In this document: one piece after another, positions 1-5,756 of the stretch | How positions within the stretch are numbered: the first letter of the stretch is position 1 | How the letters are laid out: every line of letters begins with the position of its first letter | Source of the DNA: Candidatus Hodarchaeota archaeon | GTDB taxonomy: Archaea; Asgardarchaeota; Heimdallarchaeia; Hodarchaeales; YT1-039 | Direction: 5' to 3' | Assembly: GCA_016840025.1 (NCBI GenBank) | Contig: JAEOTF010000107.1 | Location: 1 to 14,474, forward strand | DNA length: 14,474 nucleotides | The notes under the pieces: model-generated | The model's input: the letters and a program-made list of their open reading frames with translations, nothing else | The model's database searches: none | Told to the model about the DNA's origin: nothing | Made by a program: the position numbers and the translations under genes

Positions 1-1
1 G

Positions 2-37
2 TTTCTCCTGTTCATCATCTATCTTACTATATGCCAT
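2..37 (-). CDS. Possible 5' end of a gene leaving the left edge (partial)
   Basis: Reading leftwards from an ATG at 37-35, twelve codons are open to the window edge (MAYSKIDDEQEK). A purine-rich AAGAGA lies just before the ATG and could be a weak ribosome site. The stretch is too short to assign a family, and chance is a real alternative. It is listed because nothing else explains the edge. Confidence 0.22.
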   Translation of the reverse strand, partial: MAYSKIDDEQEK

Positions 38-426
38 TTCTCTTATAAAGTTCTAAAATTTCCAATCCTCTCAATTTGTACAGATAAATGACCATTTATT
101 AAGCTTTTAAATCAACAGTTGGTACACTTCTTAAAGATTAACGCTAGCAAAATATGAAAGTTACATAAAATTTGCATGTAAGCTAGAAATGTGATTTCGT
201 ATGATACATCGCTAATTTTTTCGTTTAAGAAACTAAGCATTAGACTGCCTTGGCATTGGGGGTGCAGTTAAAGGACTTTAAGGCAAAAGAAAGAAACCTG
301 TAGATATTAGCGGTGTCTCATAAGCAGGACAAGCTGCTAATAATCTTTTCTACTTCTAAGCATTAGCGGATACGAGTTCTGTTTTGTATCTAGAATTGAA
401 GAAATTAAGAAAAAACAGGTGAACTA
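38..426. other. Gene-poor stretch with relic sequence
   Basis: No convincing gene lies here in either direction. The stretch is AT-rich with scattered stops. It contains the radical SAM 3'-end relic at 186-234 and an 11-base direct repeat, CTAAGCATTAG, at 233-243 and 356-366. Around 250-275 a short glycine-rich reading (LGIGGAVK) ends in a stop and may be gene debris. No terminator hairpin or RNA gene was recognised. Confidence 0.5.
186..234 (-). pseudogene. Relic of a radical SAM gene 3' end (copy A)
   Basis: These 49 bases match the last coding bases of the radical SAM gene (4381-4429) with 4 mismatches by hand alignment, in the same orientation. Read on the minus strand they give SFLNEKISDVSYEITFLA, against SLLNEKFSEVPYEITFLN in the intact protein. 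All four differences change an amino acid, the in-frame stop is lost, and similarity ends abruptly on both sides. This looks like non-coding debris from a duplicated or rearranged copy, not a functional gene. Confidence 0.7.
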
Positions 427-558
427 ATGACTGCATTAGATATTATGTGTAATACTTTGACTGGGAATTTTATTGAAGCTTCTATCAGCTGTATGGGGGC
501 ATTTACAGGAGTAATCAAAAAACGAAAGAAAAAAGTAGACATTTGGAGTATTTCTTAA
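427..558 (+). CDS. Possible 43-residue small protein, hydrophobic with a basic tail
   Basis: An ATG at 427 sits 4 bases after AGGTGA (417-422), a good archaeal ribosome site though with short spacing. The 43-residue product has a mildly hydrophobic, Cys- and Thr-containing first two thirds (to about residue 30), then a run of lysines and arginines (KKRKKK), and ends WSIS. The layout could suit a small membrane-associated peptide with a cytoplasmic basic tail, but the hydrophobic stretch is interrupted by Asn and Glu. No family was recognised. It lies just upstream of the Uma2 gene. It may be a real small gene or a chance frame in decayed DNA. Confidence 0.3.
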   Translation: MTALDIMCNTLTGNFIEASISCMGAFTGVIKKRKKKVDIWSIS

Positions 559-583
559 TTCACAAGAAGCACTAATTGAAAGT

Positions 584-592
584 TTTATAAAT
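584..592 (+). promoter_or_regulatory. TATA-like box for the Uma2 gene
   Basis: TTTATAAAT is centred at 588, 26 bases before the ATG at 614. That is the archaeal TATA-to-start-site spacing, so transcription would begin at or next to the start codon (leaderless mRNA). No clear ribosome site precedes the ATG, which agrees. Confidence 0.5.
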
Positions 593-613
593 TATAAACA
601 TTAGAAAAAATCA

Positions 614-1201
614 ATGACTGAATCTATCAAAACAGTACCAGCAGAATTAAAGGGAACTGTAAAACTAACCTATGAGGAATTTCAAAAAATCCCTTATGAT
701 GGTTTAGGACATCATTTACTCAGTGGGGTTCATATTATTACACCTGCACCTAGCTTACTACATCAAAAAGTCTCGGCTAACCTTCATCTAGCTTTATTGA
801 GTTTTATTAAAGAAAATAAACTTGGAGAAGTTTATGCTGCTCCTATAGACGTCAAATTTTCTGAAGATGATGGTTACCAACCAGATCTAATTTTTCTATC
901 AATTCAAGATTTACCCAAAAAAACCAAGAATTATGTTTATGGAGCACCATCATTAATCATTGAGATTTTATCCCCCGATTCTGGAAAATCAGATTATGGA
1001 TGGAAAAAAAACCTAGCGGAAAAGTATAAAGTAGCAGAATATTGGATTGTAGATCCAGGAAATAAAATAATCGAATTATTTCGGTTACAGAAAGATAAAT
1101 ACTCGCTTTTTTCGCAGTTCAATGAAAATGATATAGTTAAAAGTTCTTTAGAAGTCCTAAAAGGTCTTTCTATTCCAGTTAAAGACATTTTCAATGAATA
1201 A
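614..1201 (+). CDS. Uma2 family (DUF820) endonuclease-like protein
   Basis: This 195-residue protein is close to the usual length of Uma2/DUF820 proteins, a PD-(D/E)XK nuclease-fold family abundant in cyanobacteria and some archaea and often near mobile DNA. Visible family features are an N-terminal segment with SGVHIITPAPSLLHQ (H50), the metal-binding PD at 90-91 (QPDLIFL), E117 in SLIIEILSPDS, lysines 131-132 in YGWKKNLAEKY, and the diagnostic EYWIVDP at 142-148. The nuclease core therefore looks intact. The gene stands alone behind its own TATA-like box and converges on the DUF3368 toxin gene with a 29-base gap. The biological substrate of Uma2 proteins is not settled, so a DNA-cleavage role is inferred from fold. 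Confidence 0.9.
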   Translation: MTESIKTVPAELKGTVKLTYEEFQKIPYDGLGHHLLSGVHIITPAPSLLHQKVSANLHLALLSFIKENKLGEVYAAPIDVKFSEDDGYQPDLIFLSIQDLPKKTKNYVYGAPSLIIEILSPDSGKSDYGWKKNLAEKYKVAEYWIVDPGNKIIELFRLQKDKYSLFSQFNENDIVKSSLEVLKGLSIPVKDIFNE

Positions 1202-1230
1202 AAGACACAGGAATGTGCAGCATTTTGTAA

Positions 1231-1740
1231 CTATTCAGCTAATTGCTCCAGAATCTTCGAATATATTTTTACTGTCATTCTAAAATCTGTTTCTTCATTT
1301 AGACGTTTTAAATAAATCTTCACTTCTTCTCTTGCTAGAAGACCAATTTTCCATCCTCTAAGCAGAACACCAAGTGTGCCTGTGATTTTTAATCTCATTG
1401 CTCGAGCTATCTCTCTCGCAGCTAAATCATCTATGATTATAACAGTTTCCTGAGATTCCTCAGATATTTCCTTAGCTAAAGTTAGAACTGTTGCTTCTCC
1501 TAAATGAGGCGGTAAATCTAACAATCTTGAGAGTAAATCTTTATTGCGGATGGATTTTATTTTCAACCAATTAGAAAAAGCTTGCCGTAGTGCTGGCAAT
1601 TCAGGAGCTTCTTCCTTCCGAAGAACCTCTGTTTTAACCTCTTGAACAGTGAATATTTCTTTGAACATTTTTGGTAATAAGTCAAGGATACCTAACTTGC
1701 TTAAATATATTAATGGAGAGGCATTCACTACTCCAATCAA
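1231..1740 (-). CDS. DUF3368 PIN-like toxin of a toxin-antitoxin pair
   Basis: The protein shows the DUF3368 pattern throughout: N-terminal VVNASPLIYLSKLGILDLL (N6 is the usual Asp/Asn), HLGEATVLTLAKE (E82), the acidic strand IIIDDLAARE (D104-D105), then ITGTLGVLLRGWKIGLL. DUF3368 proteins are PIN-domain relatives, predicted Mg-dependent RNases that act as toxins opposite UPF0175 antitoxins; that partner lies directly upstream. I prefer the TTG at 1740-1738: it follows GGGGGAG (1751-1745) and gives the family's usual N-terminus. The alternative TTG at 1758 would add six residues and overlap the antitoxin by 17 bases. With the chosen start, one base separates the two frames, indicating translational coupling. 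RNase activity is inferred. Confidence 0.88.
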   Translation of the reverse strand: MIGVVNASPLIYLSKLGILDLLPKMFKEIFTVQEVKTEVLRKEEAPELPALRQAFSNWLKIKSIRNKDLLSRLLDLPPHLGEATVLTLAKEISEESQETVIIIDDLAAREIARAMRLKITGTLGVLLRGWKIGLLAREEVKIYLKRLNEETDFRMTVKIYSKILEQLAE

Positions 1741-1741
1741 A

Positions 1742-2053
1742 TTACTCCCCCAAACCAAATTGTAAATCTTCTTCTAAACTGTATTCATCGACAGTCATAA
1801 CATTACGAAGAGCCAGTTCTTGTAACATGGCTCGAAGAGAGATCTTTGCTATCTCTGCAGCTTTCCAGGCACTAAGTCTTTTTTTTCTTACTTCTTCAGA
1901 TAAATAGTCCAATAAATCGTTAGCGATGGATTTGTCAAGGAGTCGTCGAATGTAAGCAGATTTATCATTGATCTTGCGTTTTGAGAGAAGAAATTGAAGT
2001 TTTTCTTCTAATTCCGGATCTAATCGAACTGATAAGACACTCATTACTATCAT
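1742..2053 (-). CDS. UPF0175 family antitoxin with N-terminal ribbon-helix-helix-like segment
   Basis: A 103-residue protein. Residues 4-45 (SVLSVRLDPELEEKLQFLL... then YIRRLLDKSI) resemble a ribbon-helix-helix DNA-binding unit. Residues 50-103 carry the UPF0175 pattern: YLSEEVRKKRLSAWKAAEIAK is the helix where Ala/Gly-rich residues are usual, followed by a Leu-rich helix and an acidic tail (SLEEDLQ). UPF0175 proteins are small antitoxins that usually precede DUF3368 toxins, as here. It probably neutralises the downstream toxin and represses its own promoter; an inverted repeat overlaps the promoter. The start may be the ATG at 2053 or the one at 2044, which lies directly before SVLSVRLD. The TATA-like box favours 2053 with a leaderless mRNA. 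Confidence 0.85.
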   Translation of the reverse strand: MIVMSVLSVRLDPELEEKLQFLLSKRKINDKSAYIRRLLDKSIANDLLDYLSEEVRKKRLSAWKAAEIAKISLRAMLQELALRNVMTVDEYSLEEDLQFGLGE

Positions 2054-2055
2054 GT

Positions 2056-2076
2056 ATACAAGGTCATATCCTGTAT
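2056..2076 (-). promoter_or_regulatory. Possible operator of the UPF0175/DUF3368 pair
   Basis: An imperfect inverted repeat, ATACAAGG then a short spacer then CCTGTAT (one extra base in the left arm), lies between the TATA-like box and the antitoxin ATG and partly overlaps the box. It is well placed for autorepression by the antitoxin's ribbon-helix-helix segment. Placement and symmetry are seen; binding is inferred. Confidence 0.4.
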
Positions 2077-2081
2077 AAATA
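2073..2081 (-). promoter_or_regulatory. TATA-like box for the UPF0175/DUF3368 pair
   Basis: On the minus strand the sequence CATATTTATACAGG contains TTTATA centred near 2077, about 25 bases before the ATG at 2053. This fits an archaeal promoter giving a leaderless mRNA. Confidence 0.45.
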
Positions 2082-2129
2082 TGTTTAGAAAACTAAAACT
2101 GCCAAATCAGAATCATTACTGTATTTTCA

Positions 2130-2181
2130 CTAAATTTTTCGTTTAAGGACTCTTAAATCCATCAGTAATAGAATCAATTAC
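2130..2181 (-). pseudogene. Frameshifted relic of a radical SAM gene 3' end (copy B)
   Basis: These 52 bases align to 4407-4459, inside the radical SAM gene, with about 7 mismatches and one missing base. The first 18 bases are identical (CTAAATTTTTCGTTTAAG). On the minus strand it reads IDSITDGFKS, then a one-base deletion, then LNEKFS, against IDPVTDGFKSLLNEKFS in the intact protein. Several differences are silent third-position changes (GGC/GGA, AAA/AAG, AGC/AGT), so this piece seems to have diverged while still coding and decayed later. It overlaps copy A only partly in source range, so the two are separate events or remnants of different copies. Confidence 0.7.
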
Positions 2182-2233
2182 TAAAGTAAAAAAGAAGTAG
2201 ACAACGATAGAGAAACAATAGAAAAAACTTTAG

Positions 2234-2731
2234 TTAACTCTTGCTTTTCTTCATTATAAACTCATAGTATTGCTTCATTAACTCATCAGGAACTGGGCTT
2301 TTCACGAGAAAGCCATGAACTTTCTCAAAATCTTTATCTATAGAATATATAGTTGAAATGCCATTCTCTTTTGCTAGAGCAATATAATACCCATCCCATG
2401 ATTCAATATTATATGATACAGCATAATCAAAGGCTTGTAGTACCGTATCTGTACTAATATCACTATAGAATGCATTAGAGTGTATTTGTGCCGTGTTAGA
2501 GAGATTATTCTTCGCCTCCAATTTAAGAACTTTCAGATAACGAGTTAGAACGTGATAAGAACTTATTAATGCAGTGTTGGGAATCATAACATGTGTTTCG
2601 CCTAATAAAACCTTTTTTAGAAATGTTAATGCAGATTTTTTCGCAGGATTGTCGAAATGTGCAATTACAAGGACTCCTACATCAACTATTCCTTCCCAAT
2701 AGACCAGCTTTTCTTTTTCCATACTCTTCAC
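2234..2731 (-). CDS. PIN-domain protein (VapC-like toxin)
   Basis: A 165-residue PIN-like protein. D17 lies in the first strand (GIVDVGVLVIAHFDN), D113 in SWDGYYIALAKE and D132/D134 in YSIDKDFEKV; these are the N- and C-terminal acidic positions of the PIN metal site. The usual glutamate of the middle helix is not obvious: around residues 52-65 the sequence is NTALISSYHVLTRY, with Ser where Glu is common, so activity may be altered. Typical VapC toxins are Mg-dependent RNases held by a small antitoxin. The upstream AbrB-type gene overlaps this frame by up to 50 bases, supporting coupled translation. The first start is GTG at 2731; the ATG at 2722 (M4) is equally possible. Confidence 0.85.
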   Translation of the reverse strand: MKSMEKEKLVYWEGIVDVGVLVIAHFDNPAKKSALTFLKKVLLGETHVMIPNTALISSYHVLTRYLKVLKLEAKNNLSNTAQIHSNAFYSDISTDTVLQAFDYAVSYNIESWDGYYIALAKENGISTIYSIDKDFEKVHGFLVKSPVPDELMKQYYEFIMKKSKS

Positions 2732-2984
2732 TTATCCATTTGGATTCAGGATAGTTTTCTGTAGCTGAAAATGCTTGGACCTTATTCTCTAACATTTGTT
2801 CATACCATGCTCCCACCTGTTTTGTAAGATCCACATCTTCTAATGTTAATATCAACCTATTTCCTGATAAAGTAAGGAATGTTTTGCGACCAGGAAGGAG
2901 ACCATACCTTTTGCGCACTTCACTTGGAATGACAATTCTTCCTTGTTTATCAATTGTAACTTCATAATCCATCAGTGTCCCCAT
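2682..2984 (-). CDS. AbrB/MazE-type antitoxin (VapB-like)
   Basis: A 100-residue protein starting with a clear SpoVT/AbrB swapped-hairpin domain at residues 5-50: MDYEVTIDKQGRIVIPSEVR, then KRYGLLPGRKTFLTLSG. The remainder (about 50-100) is the usual flexible antitoxin tail that wraps the partner toxin; it is rich in charged residues and aromatics. The ATG at 2972 (M5) is the better start, because GGGGA (2982-2978) lies 5 bases before it and it begins at the conserved domain; the ATG at 2984 adds four residues. Its 3' end overlaps the PIN gene. Expected roles are DNA binding at its own promoter and inhibition of the PIN protein. Confidence 0.9.
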   Translation of the reverse strand: MGTLMDYEVTIDKQGRIVIPSEVRKRYGLLPGRKTFLTLSGNRLILTLEDVDLTKQVGAWYEQMLENKVQAFSATENYPESKWISEEYGKRKAGLLGRNS

Positions 2985-3092
2985 TTGTCATGGACTTCCC
3001 CATCATTAAAAGGTTTGCATTCTTTTGACCAAAATTGGATATAATGTTCTTCCGTGATAAGTTTGATTTCTTCACAAAAACAGAACATTCCA

Positions 3093-3455
3093 TTAGACTA
3101 GTCTCTCATTCTTAATTGACAATTGGATAATAACAGTTGTCCCTTCATGAAGAACACTGTCTACCTGAATTGAGCCCTTGTGTTTTTCAATGATCGCGCG
3201 ACAAATGGATAACCCGAGTCCTGTGCCCTGACCTACCTTCTTGGTGGTAAAGAATGGTTCAAATATATGAGGTAAGGTGTCTTTGGGAATCCCTTTTCCA
3301 TTGTCTTGAACAATAATTTCAAGCTTTCCATTGGTCTTTGTTGTAGAAATATTGATGTTACGGGGAAGCTCGGTTGTCTCTAGCGCATCAATAGCATTGA
3401 ATAAGAGGTTTTGAAAAAATTGAAGAAGCTGGCTGCGAGAGGGATTTTCTAGTTT
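3093..3455 (-). pseudogene. 3' fragment of a sensor histidine kinase (HATPase_c domain only)
   Basis: Read on the minus strand after a TGA at 3458-3456, about 120 residues are open and carry a nearly complete kinase ATP-binding domain: N box QNLLFNAIDAL, G1 box DNGKGIP, F box FEPFFTTK, G2 box GQGTGLGLS, and a C-terminal EGTTVIIQLS. The frame ends at TAA 3095-3093. The sensor region, the His-box helix and any start are missing: no in-frame ATG or GTG is present, and TTG occurs only near the end. The fragment begins inside the last codons of the upstream ATC-hydrolase-like gene, so a deletion or rearrangement has joined the two. The frame is intact with conserved motifs, which suggests a recent event. 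Confidence 0.9.
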
Positions 3456-4288
3456 TCAGATTTTGAATCAAGATCTTGATAGAACTTCTGACTAGGATGT
3501 TTGATCTCAGAAACATGGCGTTTATCATGTAGGCAGTTATCACAATAAGACCCGCCTTGCATCAAGGTAGTAGTTCTTGTAAGGACAAAATTTGGATTCT
3601 CTGCCTGAACACCAGCATAATCACCATAACAATAAAGAAGATGTGAAAGTTCAGGATCCTTCAAAGGTTTCATGACTTCATGCAATCTACATCTATCGAC
3701 TCTCGCTCCTATTTTCCCTTTATGAAAACGAAATGCAATTATATCTTGAGGCGCAGGATTTTCTTTTTCTCGGATGTCATCTTCCCAATAATGGTTGACA
3801 TCTTCTAATTTTAGATTTGGTTGAGTTTGTTCATATTGTGTCTTAACAATATAGTTTTTCAAGAATTTTATCCCTGTTTTTCGTTCAAGAATATCACATA
3901 GCACTAAAGCGCGATAATAAATGGGATACAAACTTGCTCTAAGGAATTGCAGCCATAATAAGTCGACAGTTTCCGAAGAATAATCTTTAGGAATCTTTAA
4001 TAAGTGAAGAGCATAGGAAAAGTATAATTTTTGATGTTTGTTATATCCTCGAATTACTACCTGCAAATTTGGGATACCTATAGTTTCTAAATCGGCTGCT
4101 GGTTTCGTGATTAGCGATAATAGTTTATTTTGAAGAGCTTCTTGATATTCCTCATAAATCTCAGGTTTATTTTTTTGAAGGTTTTCTAAGAACCTATCCA
4201 ATCCTTTAACGTATTTAACTAATTCTTCAGTCAAATTTACTCTTAGTCTCGCATTTTCTGAGTAGTTATAGACTTTCTTTATATCCAT
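3449..4288 (-). CDS. ATC hydrolase-like protein (PF14196-type), copy 1
   Basis: A 279-residue protein. The C-terminal third carries the pattern of the L-2-amino-thiazoline-4-carboxylate hydrolase-like family: C200 in RVDRCRL, CYGDYAGV (C220, D223), an R238-containing strand, QGGSYCDNCLHDKR (C249, C252, H254) and KHPSQKFYQDL. The helical N-terminal 150 residues are more variable. The founding bacterial enzyme hydrolyses a cyclic cysteine derivative to N-carbamoyl-cysteine, but most relatives have unknown substrates, so only the fold-level name is safe. A GGTGA-type site (4301-4297) lies 8 bases before the ATG. The gene follows the radical SAM gene after 84 bases in the same direction. Its last residues and stop lie inside a kinase relic. 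A clear paralogue is at 5757-6617. Confidence 0.78.
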   Translation of the reverse strand: MDIKKVYNYSENARLRVNLTEELVKYVKGLDRFLENLQKNKPEIYEEYQEALQNKLLSLITKPAADLETIGIPNLQVVIRGYNKHQKLYFSYALHLLKIPKDYSSETVDLLWLQFLRASLYPIYYRALVLCDILERKTGIKFLKNYIVKTQYEQTQPNLKLEDVNHYWEDDIREKENPAPQDIIAFRFHKGKIGARVDRCRLHEVMKPLKDPELSHLLYCYGDYAGVQAENPNFVLTRTTTLMQGGSYCDNCLHDKRHVSEIKHPSQKFYQDLDSKSEN

Positions 4289-4372
4289 CTGACCATCACC
4301 CGTACAATCTTTTCCCAGTTTCCGTGTAAATTCGAGTAACAGTTGCTCTCACCCCTACTCAACCTCACTCTA

Positions 4373-5092
4373 TTAATTAAGAAATGTGATTTCGTATGGT
4401 ACCTCGCTAAATTTTTCGTTTAAGAGACTTTTAAAGCCATCAGTGACAGGATCAATCCCTTTAATTTGTCCAAAGGTCACATAATATTTTTCTGGAGAAA
4501 TATCCGCTAAAAATTTTTTTAATCCTTCTAAATTACCTTCAGTGTCATTTAAACCATTTAGAAAAACAGTATGTAACCTAAATACACCGGAAAACCATTT
4601 CTTAAACTCTCGAATTCCAAGTAGTACATTCTCATGATTAATATCCTTATGAGGTCTATTAATCCCTGTAAATTCCTTTGGAAGAACACTATCTAAATCC
4701 GAGATTATAAGATCACATTTCGAAAATTCTTCTCGGATATTCCATCTTGGAAAAAGTGTACTATTTGTCCAAACAGCGACTTTTATACCTTTGAAACTGT
4801 TCTTAATCTTCTGCACCAGGTTACCGAATTGCAAATATAGTGCAGGTTCTCCTCTACTTTGAAGCCAGATATAATCAGGTTGTTCATGCTTAGTTATATA
4901 GTGGTAGATTTCAGCAAAGATCTCATTTTTAGGAGAATATTCTTCTCTTTCTGTTGTATGGTTGATAGTAGATCCTACAGGACAATAGACACAATTTAAG
5001 GTACACGTTTTCTCTTTAGGATGGAGATTTAAGTATAAACACCGTCCAAGTGAGGAATGATCCACTGATCTTGTAATATAATAAAAGGACAA
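4373..5092 (-). CDS. Radical SAM protein, COG0731-like
   Basis: A 239-residue protein with the radical SAM cluster motif C30-x3-C34-x2-C37 (KTCTLNCVYC), which binds a 4Fe-4S cluster and S-adenosylmethionine. The N-terminal layout SSLGRCLYLNL before the cysteines and VGST after them resembles the COG0731 group, which includes wyosine-synthesis relatives and uncharacterised enzymes. QSRGEPALY at about 78-86 matches the GEP/GGEP strand. NSTLF (109-113) and FLNGLND (176-182) are further core strands. The start is TTG at 5092, eight to nine bases after GTGA; no ATG is available near it. It leads a two-gene minus-strand unit with the ATC-hydrolase-like gene. The substrate is unknown. Two short decayed copies of its 3' end lie at 186-234 and 2130-2181. 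Confidence 0.88.
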   Translation of the reverse strand: MSFYYITRSVDHSSLGRCLYLNLHPKEKTCTLNCVYCPVGSTINHTTEREEYSPKNEIFAEIYHYITKHEQPDYIWLQSRGEPALYLQFGNLVQKIKNSFKGIKVAVWTNSTLFPRWNIREEFSKCDLIISDLDSVLPKEFTGINRPHKDINHENVLLGIREFKKWFSGVFRLHTVFLNGLNDTEGNLEGLKKFLADISPEKYYVTFGQIKGIDPVTDGFKSLLNEKFSEVPYEITFLN

Positions 5093-5312
5093 CTCAATTC
5101 ACAAACTCTTAAAGATTTATTTTGATTTCATGGTTAGAGTTAAAAACGCCATATTTTTGAACTTCCATAATTCAGAACCCATCTTAAGTTATTGAAGAAG
5201 TTAATTAACTCTCTACTAATCTAAAAAAGCGATTATCATAATTTTTGCAGTGTTTAAAATTGTTCTGACATGTTTACAGATTATCTTCTTAGGGTCTATT
5301 CTTAACAATATA

Positions 5313-5320
5313 TTTAAATA
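5313..5320 (+). promoter_or_regulatory. TATA-like box for the TIGR04076 / ATC-hydrolase-like unit
   Basis: TTTAAATA lies within a longer AT palindrome (TATATTTAAATATA, 5309-5322). With a 26-base spacing, transcription would start near 5342 and give a leader of about 33 bases holding the AAAGGAG ribosome site at 5358-5364. The remaining intergenic DNA (5093-5374) separates divergent transcription units and shows no gene. Confidence 0.45.
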
Positions 5321-5374
5321 TATTGCATTCTCACCTAACAAGAAAATTATTCTAGAGAAAGGAGCAAACCAATA

Positions 5375-5683
5375 ATGACAAAAATTAAGATATCAGTGAT
5401 CAAAAGGTTTCGTCCTGAAGATGTTTTCGGACATGAAATAAAAAAGCCGAATGGAGACACAGTAACAATCTGTACCTCTTTTAAAGATGGACAAGAATTC
5501 ATTGTAGAGGGATTGAAAAAACCAGAAGATTTCTGTGGATGGGCATGGCACGATTTGTATAAAGATGTCTGTACCCTGAATTTTGGAGGAGATCATACCT
5601 GGACAGAAGATAACGTGATGTATACATGCTGCACAGATGGTATACGACCAGTTTGTTTCAAAATAGAAAGAATAGAATCATAA
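5375..5683 (+). CDS. TIGR04076 family small cysteine-rich protein
   Basis: A 102-residue protein matching TIGR04076: an N-terminal strand KIKISVIKRF, then C33 in TICTSFKDGQEF, the signature PEDFCGWAWHDL (C54), C66, and the C-terminal CCTDGIRPVCFKIERIE (C85, C86, C94). The conserved cysteines suggest metal, cluster or thiol chemistry, but the family has no established function. AAAGGAG (5358-5364) lies 10 bases before the ATG, one of the clearest ribosome sites in the window, so expression may be high. It precedes the second ATC-hydrolase-like gene by 73 bases and is probably co-transcribed with it, suggesting a shared pathway. Confidence 0.87.
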   Translation: MTKIKISVIKRFRPEDVFGHEIKKPNGDTVTICTSFKDGQEFIVEGLKKPEDFCGWAWHDLYKDVCTLNFGGDHTWTEDNVMYTCCTDGIRPVCFKIERIES

Positions 5684-5756
5684 AACTAGGAATTAAACAA
5701 TTAAAAAAACTCCTCACATTAGCAATTACTTAGAATGAACAAATGGTGTTTTAAAT

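Noticed and set aside
233..366. 11-base direct repeat CTAAGCATTAG at 233-243 and 356-366 as mobile-element ends
   Set aside because: The 112 bases between the copies carry no gene or inverted ends, and one short repeat is weak evidence.
994..1194. Minus-strand open frame inside the Uma2 gene
   Set aside because: It has no family features and is fully contained in a gene with clear motifs; it is a shadow frame. The same applies to the frames at 1671-1907 (+), 5393-5596 (-), 7253-7495 (-), 8262-8630 (-), 8799-9035 (-), 9719-9910 (-), 11268-11540 (+) and 11944-12186 (-).
4326..4372. Purine-rich minus-strand leader with repeated GAG/GGTGAG units as a regulatory repeat
   Set aside because: The units are irregular and the stretch is an 84-base gap between two co-oriented genes; it may only hold ribosome-site-like sequence.
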